Shown: positions 58,006 to 64,000 of the stretch, one piece after another
Numbering within the stretch: the first letter of the stretch is position 1
Layout of the letters: each line of letters starts with the position of its first letter
Position numbers and translations under genes: made by a program
Assembly (NCBI RefSeq): GCF_900100495.1
Contig: NZ_FNCT01000007.1
Location: forward strand, 124,001-188,000
Source of the DNA: Pseudomonas benzenivorans
GTDB lineage: Bacteria; Pseudomonadota; Gammaproteobacteria; Pseudomonadales; Pseudomonadaceae
Direction: 5' to 3'
Length of the DNA stretch: 64,000 nucleotides
Notes under the pieces: generated by a model
What the model was told of the DNA's origin: nothing
Seen by the model: the letters and a program-made list of their open reading frames with translations, nothing else
The model's database searches: none

Positions 58006-58592
58006 AGCAGCTGGCGGCGGCGCGCCACTGGGTGTTCGACATGGACGGCACCCTGACCCTGGCGGTGCACGACTTCGAGGCGATCAAGCGGGCGCTGGAG
58101 ATCCCGCTGGAGCAGGACATCCTCCAGCACCTGGCGGCGCTGCCCGAGGCGCTGGCGGCGGCCAAGTACGCCTGGCTGCTGGAGCACGAACGCGAGTTGG
58201 CGCTGGCGGCCCAGCCGGCGCCCGGCGCCATCGAGCTGGTGCGCAGCCTGCAGGCGCGTGACTGCCGGCTCGGCATCCTCACCCGCAACGCCCACGAACT
58301 GGCCCTGGTGACCCTGCAGGCGATCGGCCTGGGCGACTGCTTCGCCTCGGCGGATATCCTCGGCCGCGACGAGGCGCCGCCCAAGCCGCATCCCGGCGGC
58401 CTGCTGCACCTGGCCGAGCGCTGGCAGGTGGCGCCGGGCGAACTGGTGATGGTCGGCGACTACCGCTTCGACCTGGAATGCGCCCGCGCCGCCGGGGCCC
58501 GCAGCGTGCTGGTCAACCTGGCGGAGAATCCCTGGCCGCAGCTGGCCGATCACTTCGCCGTGGATTGCGCGGCGCTGCGGAAGGCGATCTAA
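58002..58592 (+). CDS. HAD-superfamily phosphatase
   Basis: A 196-aa hydrolase. Motif I is FDMDGTLTLAVHDFE with the nucleophile Asp, motif II ILTRNAH, motif III Lys in APPKPHPGGLL, and motif IV VGDYRFDLECA. Phosphoglycolate-phosphatase-like fold; the physiological ester is unknown. Starts at GTG 58002 overlapping the tesB stop (GTGA). Confidence 0.9.
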   Translation: MKQLAAARHWVFDMDGTLTLAVHDFEAIKRALEIPLEQDILQHLAALPEALAAAKYAWLLEHERELALAAQPAPGAIELVRSLQARDCRLGILTRNAHELALVTLQAIGLGDCFASADILGRDEAPPKPHPGGLLHLAERWQVAPGELVMVGDYRFDLECARAAGARSVLVNLAENPWPQLADHFAVDCAALRKAI

Positions 58593-58653
58593 CCGGGCTC
58601 CGCGGATTTACCGGGCAAGCAGAATTGGGCACGGTCGGAAATATCAGGATTCC

Positions 58654-58724
58654 GGTGCGCGCGGCGCACCCTACAAGTGCTCCGCCGCGTAGGGGGCGCG
58701 GGGCCACCTAGGTCGTGCGCACCA
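58654..58724. repeat. GTAGGGTGCGCGG-family repeat (copy 3, arms in opposite order)
   Basis: GGTGCGCGCGGCGCACCCTAC comes first (58654-58674) and GTAGGGGGCGCGGGGCC...TGCGCACCA (58689-58724) second, so the halves face outward compared with copies at 3161 and 42587. It separates the HAD phosphatase and cueR genes. Confidence 0.72.
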
Positions 58725-58729
58725 CGAAT

Positions 58730-59134
58730 TCACGAGGTTCCGCAGCCGCCGGATTCCAGGTCCTTGAGGATCGGGCAGTCCGGGCGGTCGTCGCCCTGGC
58801 AGTGCTCCATCAGCTCCTGCAGGGTGTCGCGCAGGCCGGTCAGCTCGGCGATCTTGTGGTTCAGCTCGGCGATATGCCCGGCGGCCAGGGCCTTGACGTC
58901 GGCACTGGCGCGCTGGCGGTCCTGCCACAAGGCCAGCAGCTGGGCGACCTCGGCCAGGGCGAAGCCGAGGTCGCGGGCGCGCTTGATAAAGGCCAGGCGG
59001 TGCAGGTCCTGGGCGCCGTATTGGCGGTAGCCGCTGTCGGTGCGCCCGGCCGCCGGCAGCAGGTCGATCGACTCGTAATAGCGGATCATCTTGGCGCTGA
59101 GGCCGGTCTTGCGTGCGGCTTGGCCGATATTCAT
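58730..59134 (-). CDS. cueR: Copper-responsive regulator CueR
   Basis: A 134-aa MerR-family activator. Winged helix MNIGQAARKTGLSAKMIRYY, then a dimerisation helix. The Cu(I)-binding cysteines are C112 and C120 (CQGDDRPDCP), the same positions as E. coli CueR. It controls the copA and copZ promoters nearby, each with a 19-bp spacer dyad. ATG 59134 has GGGAGAC upstream. It lies downstream of copA on the same strand. Confidence 0.95.
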   Translation of the reverse strand: MNIGQAARKTGLSAKMIRYYESIDLLPAAGRTDSGYRQYGAQDLHRLAFIKRARDLGFALAEVAQLLALWQDRQRASADVKALAAGHIAELNHKIAELTGLRDTLQELMEHCQGDDRPDCPILKDLESGGCGTS

Positions 59135-59183
59135 GGTTGTCTCCCATTCTGCGTGCTGTCCGTGAAATCGTGATCGCGGGCAT

Positions 59184-59250
59184 GGCCCGCTCCTACGGGG
59201 TTATCGTGGACTCGCTCGTCGTTGTGTAGGAGCGGCCCATGGCCGCGATT
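59184..59250. repeat. GTAGGAGCGG dyad repeat (copy 2)
   Basis: GGCATGGCCCGCTCCTACGG (59179-59198) faces TGTAGGAGCGGCCCATGGCC (59225-59244) across 26 bases. It lies between copA and cueR. Confidence 0.7.
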
Positions 59251-59254
59251 GGGG

Positions 59255-61642
59255 TCAGTGGTGATCCTTGGGCTTCCAGGTCTTCAGCAGCAGCGCATTG
59301 CTCACCACGCTGACGCTGGACAGCGCCATGGCCGCGCCGGCGAGCATCGGGTTGAGCAGCCCGGCGGCGGCCAGCGGGATGCCGACCAGGTTATAGATGA
59401 AGGCCCAGAACAGGTTCTGCCTGATCTTGTTGTAGGTGCGCCGGCTGATCTCCAGGGCGGCCGGCACCAGGCGCGGGTCGCCGCGCATCAGGGTGATGCC
59501 GGCGGCGTGCATGGCCACGTCGGTGCCGCTGCCCATGGCGATGCCGACATCCGCGGCGGCCAGGGCCGGGGCATCGTTGATGCCGTCGCCGACCATCGCC
59601 ACCACGCCGCGGCGCTTCAGCGCGCCGACCAGCGCCGCCTTGTCCGCCGGCAGCACTTCGGCGTGCACCGCGTCGATGCCCAGGGCGGCGGCCACGGCGT
59701 TGACGCTGCCGCGATTATCGCCGCTGATCAGGTGGCTGGCGATGCCCCGGCGCTTGAGCTGGGCGATGGCCTCGGCTGCGTCCTCCTTCAGGGTGTCGCC
59801 GAAGGCGAACAGGCCGAGCAGTCGCGGCGTCGGCGCCTGTTCCAGCAGCCAGGACAGGGTGCGCCCCTCGGCCTCCCAGGCTTGCGCCACGGGCGCCAAC
59901 TCGCCCGGCTGCAATCCACTGTCTTCGAGCAGGCGGCGGTTGCCCAGGGCCAGCCGGCGTTCGCCGAGCTGCCCGGCGATGCCGCGCCCGGCCAGGGCCT
60001 GGCTGTCGGTGACGTCCGGCAGGCTCAGGCCGCGTTCGCCGCAGGCATCCAGCACCGCGTTGGCCAGCGGGTGTTCGCTGCCGCGCTGCAGGGCGCCGGC
60101 CAGTTGCAGCAGCTGCTGCTGGTCACCGTCGACGGCCCGCAGGTGGGCGATCTTCGGGGTGCCCGAGGTCAGCGTGCCGGTCTTGTCGAAGGCCACCGTG
60201 GTCACCCCATGGGCGACTTCCAGGGCTTCGGCGTCCTTGATCAGGATGCCGTGGCGCGCGGCCACCCCGGTGCCGGCCATGATCGCCGTGGGTGTGGCCA
60301 GGCCGAGGGCGCAGGGGCAGGCGATCACCAGCACCGCCACGGCATTCAGCAGCGCCGTCTGCAGCGGCGCGCCGAGCAGCAGCCAGCCGAGCAGGGTGGC
60401 CAGGGCGATCAGCAGCACCGCCGGGACGAACACCTGGCTGACCCGGTCCACCAGCTTCTGGATCGGCGCCTTGGCCGCCTGGGCGTCTTCCACCAGGCGG
60501 ATGATCTGCGCCAGCACGGTTTCCGCGCCGAGGGCGCCGGTCTCGACCAGCAGGCGGCCTTCGCCGTTGATCGCCCCGGCGGTGACCTTGTCGCCCGGCT
60601 GCTTGGCCTGCGGCAGGCTCTCGCCGCTGATCAGCGCCTCGTCGGCATGGCTGTGGCCTTCGAGCACCCGGCCGTCGACCGGGAAGCGCTCGCCGGGCTT
60701 GACCAGCACCCGGTCGCCGAGCGCCAGGGCGGCCAGCGGCACGAGCTGCTCGACCCCGCCCTGCAGGCGCAGCGCCTGTTCCGGGCGTAATGCCTGTAGG
60801 GCGCGGATGGCGCTGCTGGTCTGGCGCTTGGCGCGGCTCTCCAGGTACTTGCCGAGCAGGATCAGCGCGATCAGCACCGCCGCCGCCTCGAAATACAGGT
60901 GCGGCATTGCCCCGGCCGGGGTGACCGCCCACTGGTACAGGCTCAGGCCGTAGGCCGCGCTGGTGCCCAGGGCGACCAGCTGGTCCATGTTGCCGGCGCC
61001 GGCGCGCAGGGCGCGCCAGGCGGCACGGTAGAAGCGCGCGCCGAGGACGAACTGCACCGGGGTGGCCAGGGCGAACTGCAGCCAGGCCGGCAGCATCCAG
61101 TGCATGCCGAAGGGCTCGGCCAGCATCGGCAGCAGCAGGGGCAGCGCCAGGACGATGGCCAGCAGCAGCGCCCCGCGTTCGCGTTGCAGGCGGCGGTCCG
61201 CATCGGGCTGCGCTGGGCGTTCGAGATCGAGCAGGCTGGCCGCGTAGCCGGCGGCGCCGACCGCCTGCAACAGGAGGTGCGGGTCGAGGCCGGGGGCGAC
61301 CTGCAGCAGCGCCTGCTCGCTGGCCAGGTTGACGCTGACCGCCAGCACGCCCGGCTGCCTGGCCAGCGCGCGTTCGACGCGGCCGGCGCAACTGGCGCAG
61401 GTCATGCCGGCGATGGCCAGCTCCAGGCGCTCGCTCGGCACCTGGTAGCCGGCGCTTTCGACGGCCGCGATCAGGCTGTCCAGGCTGTCGTCCGGGGCTT
61501 CGATGCGTGCCCGCTCGCTGGCCAGATTGACGCTGGCGTTGGCGACCTGCGGCAGTTTGCGCAGGGCGCGTTCGACCCGGCCGGCGCAGCTGGCGCAGGT
61601 CATGCCGGCGATCGGCAGGTCGAAGGTGGTCAGGCTGGACAT
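59255..61642 (-). CDS. copA: Copper-exporting P1B-type ATPase CopA
   Basis: A 795-aa inner-membrane Cu(I) exporter. Two N-terminal heavy-metal domains carry C16/C19 and C82/C85 (MTCASC). Six to eight membrane helices follow, with the translocation motif CPC in [12 protein letters not shown], phosphorylation motif [12 protein letters not shown] and hinge [15 protein letters not shown]. Copper is pumped to the periplasm by ATP hydrolysis. ATG 61642 starts directly after the MerR-type promoter. Complete. Confidence 0.97.
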   Translation of the reverse strand: MSSLTTFDLPIAGMTCASCAGRVERALRKLPQVANASVNLASERARIEAPDDSLDSLIAAVESAGYQVPSERLELAIAGMTCASCAGRVERALARQPGVLAVSVNLASEQALLQVAPGLDPHLLLQAVGAAGYAASLLDLERPAQPDADRRLQRERGALLLAIVLALPLLLPMLAEPFGMHWMLPAWLQFALATPVQFVLGARFYRAAWRALRAGAGNMDQLVALGTSAAYGLSLYQWAVTPAGAMPHLYFEAAAVLIALILLGKYLESRAKRQTSSAIRALQALRPEQALRLQGGVEQLVPLAALALGDRVLVKPGERFPVDGRVLEGHSHADEALISGESLPQAKQPGDKVTAGAINGEGRLLVETGALGAETVLAQIIRLVEDAQAAKAPIQKLVDRVSQVFVPAVLLIALATLLGWLLLGAPLQTALLNAVAVLVIACPCALGLATPTAIMAGTGVAARHGILIKDAEALEVAHGVTTVAFDKTGTLTSGTPKIAHLRAVDGDQQQLLQLAGALQRGSEHPLANAVLDACGERGLSLPDVTDSQALAGRGIAGQLGERRLALGNRRLLEDSGLQPGELAPVAQAWEAEGRTLSWLLEQAPTPRLLGLFAFGDTLKEDAAEAIAQLKRRGIASHLISGDNRGSVNAVAAALGIDAVHAEVLPADKAALVGALKRRGVVAMVGDGINDAPALAAADVGIAMGSGTDVAMHAAGITLMRGDPRLVPAALEISRRTYNKIRQNLFWAFIYNLVGIPLAAAGLLNPMLAGAAMALSSVSVVSNALLLKTWKPKDHH

Positions 61643-61668
61643 GGGTGATCTCCCTTGGGTTCGCCGCT

Positions 61669-61699
61669 AGGATCAACCTTGACCCATGGGTAAGGTCAA
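61669..61699 (-). promoter_or_regulatory. copA promoter with CueR dyad
   Basis: On the minus strand TTGACC (-35) and GATCCT (-10) are separated by 19 bases; the dyad ACCTTGACCC/GGGTAAGGT (61676-61696) fills the spacer. This is the E. coli copA arrangement, in which CueR untwists the over-long spacer when loaded with Cu(I). Confidence 0.88.
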
Positions 61700-61714
61700 G
61701 TGGTGTTTCATCGC

Positions 61715-61745
61715 TTGACCCTGCCCCTGTGGCAAGCTTGAGAAT
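61715..61745 (+). promoter_or_regulatory. copZ promoter with CueR dyad
   Basis: TTGACC (61715-61720) and GAGAAT (61740-61745) have a 19-bp spacer containing GCCCCTGTGGC, the CueR-type half sites. It drives copZ divergently from copA. Confidence 0.85.
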
Positions 61746-61797
61746 CGATCCGGGCGCGCATCCAGGCGGGCCATCGAATGAATCCGGGAGGTTGAAG

Positions 61798-61998
61798 ATG
61801 CAGTTGTTCAAGGTGCAAGGCATGTCCTGCGGGCATTGCGTGCGGGCGATCACCCAGGCCGTGCAGGCACGCGACCAGGCGGCCGAGGTGCAGGTCGACC
61901 TGGCCGCCGGCGAGGTGCGGGTGGCCAGCCGCCTGCCGGCCGCCGAAGTGATCGAGGCGATTGCCGAGGAAGGTTACACAGTCGCGCAGATGATGTAG
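61798..61998 (+). CDS. copZ: Copper chaperone CopZ
   Basis: A 66-aa heavy-metal-associated protein with MSCGHC (C10 and C13) in VQGMSCGHCVRAITQAVQ. It carries Cu(I) to CopA or buffers it. GGGAGG lies seven bases before ATG 61798. Divergent from copA and under CueR. Confidence 0.94.
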   Translation: MQLFKVQGMSCGHCVRAITQAVQARDQAAEVQVDLAAGEVRVASRLPAAEVIEAIAEEGYTVAQMM

Positions 61999-62101
61999 GC
62001 GCGGGGGGGACGCCCAGTCCCATGCTCGCGAGGATTTTGCGGCGGCGGGGTTCGCGGGCATGGCCCGCTCCTACGGGATGGTAGCCCGGATGCAATCCGG
62101 G
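61997..62101. repeat. Composite repeat after copZ
   Basis: A degenerate GTAGG...GCTCCTAC unit (61997-62075; GGGACGCCCAGTCCCATG, GCATGGCCCGCTCCTAC) is followed directly by the 21-base GTAGCCCGG...CCGGG unit (62081-62101) found also at 41090 and 41136. Two repeat families thus lie side by side. Confidence 0.72.
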
Positions 62102-62108
62102 AAGCCCC

Positions 62109-62732
62109 TCAGCCCGGCCAGTCGCGGATCAGCCCGCGAAAGCCGGCGTCGATCAGCGCGCCGGTGTCCTGCAGCGGATCGAACAGCGTCGGGTCGCGCA
62201 GCCAGTCGCTGAGCAGGCCGACGATCAGCGCATGCAGGGCGCGCGCCGCCAGGCGCGGGCTCATGCCCGGCTGCAGGCGGGCGCTGACCGCGGGCTGGGC
62301 GAATTGCTGCTCGCACAGGGCGATGAACTGATTGATGAAGGCTTCGTGGCGCTGCTCCGCCTCGCGCAGCTCCTCGGTGAACTCGCAGCGGCGCAGCAGG
62401 ATGGTGAAGATCCGCCGCTTCTGCTGGTTATGCGCGAGGTTCTCGATGGCCTCGATGCACAGCTCGTGCAGGGCCAGCAGGGGCTCTTGTCCGGCGCAGC
62501 CGCGCAGGCGCTCGGCCAGTTGCTCGGGCGGCAGGCGCACCTGGCTGAGCATCTCGTGAAACAGGTGCGCCTTGTTCTCGAAGTGCCAGTACACGGCGCC
62601 GCGAGTCACCCCGGCCTGGCGGGCGATATGCTCCAGGCTGGTGTGGGCCACGCCCCGCTCGAGGAACAGGGTCTCGGCCGCGGCGAGGATGGCGCAGCGG
62701 GTCTGTTCGGCTTGTTCTTTGGTTCGGCGCAT
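62109..62732 (-). CDS. TetR-family efflux repressor (AcrR/TtgR-like)
   Basis: A 207-aa repressor. The helix-turn-helix is in VAHTSLEHIARQAGVTRGAVYWHF, and MRRTKEQAEQTRCAILAAAE opens like AcrR/TtgR proteins. The ligand domain (KRRIFTILLRRCEFTEELRE) also matches that group. It diverges from the RND adaptor gene with 144 bases between and should repress it until a drug or solvent binds. I took ATG 62732; the frame to 62762 adds ten unlikely residues. Confidence 0.9.
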   Translation of the reverse strand: MRRTKEQAEQTRCAILAAAETLFLERGVAHTSLEHIARQAGVTRGAVYWHFENKAHLFHEMLSQVRLPPEQLAERLRGCAGQEPLLALHELCIEAIENLAHNQQKRRIFTILLRRCEFTEELREAEQRHEAFINQFIALCEQQFAQPAVSARLQPGMSPRLAARALHALIVGLLSDWLRDPTLFDPLQDTGALIDAGFRGLIRDWPG

Positions 62733-62800
62733 GGCAGTAACGGACGATCTGGTTAGGCTCATTTGGGGAACAGAGTGTAACGATTTTACTCGTCACGGTC

Positions 62801-62830
62801 TGTTTACAAACAAGGTCGTATGTAACTAGC
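62801..62830. promoter_or_regulatory. Probable TetR operator of the efflux genes
   Basis: TTTACAAACAAGGTCGTATG and the adjoining TAAC resemble the TtgR/AcrR operator pattern (TTTACAAACAA...ATGTAA). It lies midway between the divergent repressor and adaptor genes. Inferred from memory of the pattern. Confidence 0.5.
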
Positions 62831-62876
62831 ATCTCTTCCTTTGTGCGTTGCGCCGCGCGTTGTCCCGGAGACACCT

Positions 62877-64000
62877 ATGTCCTTTGCCCGTCACCTCCCG
62901 CTCGCCCTGGGGATTCTCGCCTTTGCCTCCCTGCTGCCCGCGGCCCAGGCCGCCGACGCGCCGCCGGCGCCGGAAGTGCTGGTGGAGACCGTCAAGGCCG
63001 CGCCGCTGCCGCTGGAGCTGGAATATTCCGCGCGCACCGCGGGCTTTCGCGAAGTCCAGGTGCGTGCCCAGGTCAGCGGCATCCTGCAGGAGCGCACCTA
63101 CCTGGAAGGCAGCCAGGTCAAGCAGGGCCAGGTGATGTTCCGCATCGATCCGCGCACCTACCAGGCCGCCCTGGCCCGGGCCAAGGGCGCGCTGGCCCAG
63201 GAGCAGGCGCGCTACCGGCAGACCGACCGCGACCTGCGGCGCATCCGCGAGCTGCAGAAGAAGGGCTTCGCCAGCGAGAGCGAGCTGGACAACGCGATCT
63301 CCAACTTCGAGCAGAGCAAGGCCAATATCCAGGCCGCCGAGGCCGAGGTGCAGTCCAAGCAGATCGACCTCGACTACTGCACGGTGGAGGCGCCGATTTC
63401 CGGCATCACCAGCAAGGAAACCGTCTCCGAGGGCAGCCTGATGGTGGCCGGCGACCCGAGCGCCAGCCTGCTGACCAATATCACCCAGCTCGACCCGATC
63501 TACGTCAACTTCGCGCCCCCGGATCGCGACGTGGAAAGCCTGCGCAGCGGCCTGCAGAGCGGCGCCCTGGTCCTCGAGGGCGCGCAGATGCGCGTGCAGA
63601 TCAAGTTCGGCGACGGTTCCAGCTACCCGCTGGAAGGCAAGGTGGATTTCACCGACAGCCTGGTCGACCGCAGCACCGGCACCGTCAGCACCCGCGCCGT
63701 GGTGCCCAACCCGGAGCAGCACCTGCTCCCCGGGCAGTTCGTCAGCGTGGTGCTCAAAGGCATCAGCCTGCCCAGCGCCATCACCGTGCCGGAGCGCGCC
63801 GTGGCCCAGGGGCCGCGTGGCACCTTCGTCTATGTGGTGGACGCCGGCGGCATCGCGCGGATGCGCGAAGTCAGCACCGGGCGCACCGCCGCCGGCCGCT
63901 GGGTGGTCGAGTCGGGCATCGGCGAGGGCGACCGGGTGATTGTCGAAGGCTTGCCCAAGGTGCGCCCGGATGCGCCGGTGAAAGTCGCCGACGCCCCCGC
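62877..64000 (+). CDS. RND efflux periplasmic adaptor (MFP), cut by window end
   Basis: At least 374 residues are visible, with the 3' end beyond the window. The signal peptide MSFARHLPLALGILAFASLL ends AQA-ADAPP and has no lipobox cysteine, unlike MexA. The adaptor body shows QVRAQVSGILQERTYLEGSQ (lipoyl half), IDPRTYQAALARAKGAL, the coiled-coil hairpin (~100-175), DYCTVEAPISGITSKETVSE and the beta-barrel VPERAVAQGPRGTFVYVVD. It should link an RND pump to an outer-membrane channel; those genes would follow to the right. Regulated by the divergent TetR gene. Confidence 0.93.
   Translation, partial: MSFARHLPLALGILAFASLLPAAQAADAPPAPEVLVETVKAAPLPLELEYSARTAGFREVQVRAQVSGILQERTYLEGSQVKQGQVMFRIDPRTYQAALARAKGALAQEQARYRQTDRDLRRIRELQKKGFASESELDNAISNFEQSKANIQAAEAEVQSKQIDLDYCTVEAPISGITSKETVSEGSLMVAGDPSASLLTNITQLDPIYVNFAPPDRDVESLRSGLQSGALVLEGAQMRVQIKFGDGSSYPLEGKVDFTDSLVDRSTGTVSTRAVVPNPEQHLLPGQFVSVVLKGISLPSAITVPERAVAQGPRGTFVYVVDAGGIARMREVSTGRTAAGRWVVESGIGEGDRVIVEGLPKVRPDAPVKVADAP

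Noticed and set aside
1..64000. CRISPR array, tRNA or rRNA genes
   Set aside because: No regularly spaced direct repeats or recognisable cloverleaf/rRNA sequences were seen; the island is in a protein gene, not in a tRNA.

Overview
The window looks like a chromosome segment of a Pseudomonas species. The backbone is GC-rich with strongly GC-biased third positions. Its gene order (amn, rluE-like, DUF2788, Lrp/AsnC, VIT-type transporter, fieF-like, DinB, lipoprotein, hrpB, SDR, NYN protein, exonuclease, rhlE-like, flavoprotein, tesB, HAD phosphatase, cueR/copA/copZ) agrees with the amn-to-tesB block of P. aeruginosa as I remember it. Intergenic spaces carry several families of dyad repeats that recur across the window.

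The main event is a genomic island of about 26.3 kb (about 9881-36195) inserted 20 codons before the end of the host hrpB gene. The host hrpB (7408 onward) loses its last 20 residues. That missing tail survives as an orphan in-frame fragment at 36196-36258, beyond the island. The island's first gene, directly downstream of the interrupted copy, is a complete and clearly diverged, more AT-rich hrpB (10115-12634). The element therefore brings a replacement copy of the gene it damages. Next come three large tyrosine-recombinase-like genes and a small coiled-coil gene in one overlapping operon (12798-18670). This recalls multi-recombinase elements such as Tn554-type TnpABC or Gamma-Mobile-Trio islands.

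The island cargo is mostly defence-like. It includes small unknown genes and a BPSL0761-type gene, an XRE/AbrB-like regulator pair, a three-gene operon of DUF3800 + OLD-family nuclease + UvrD-like helicase (Gabija-like), and an AbiEi-like DUF6088 protein without a visible toxin. It also includes a MerR-like regulator next to an N6-adenine-type methyltransferase and a PD-(D/E)XK nuclease, a DUF4365 gene, and a pair made of a PIN-coiled-coil-membrane protein and a PD-(D/E)XK-like protein. The last pair is the best candidate for an undescribed system. Base composition differs from gene to gene, which suggests stepwise acquisition.

Right of the island the host backbone resumes. Accessory-looking content there is an uptake/catabolic operon (PrpF/oxalomesaconate-tautomerase-like protein, OprD-family porin, TctC-TctB-TctA transporter, D-2-hydroxyacid dehydrogenase) with a divergent LysR regulator, probably for a tricarboxylate. 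The window ends with a histone-deacetylase-like/GNAT/SagB group, tesB and a HAD phosphatase. These are followed by a CueR-controlled copper module with two readable 19-bp-spacer promoters, and by a TetR regulator divergent from an RND efflux adaptor cut by the window end.

All assignments come from reading sequence and motifs; no database search was run. I saw no rRNA, tRNA or CRISPR array.
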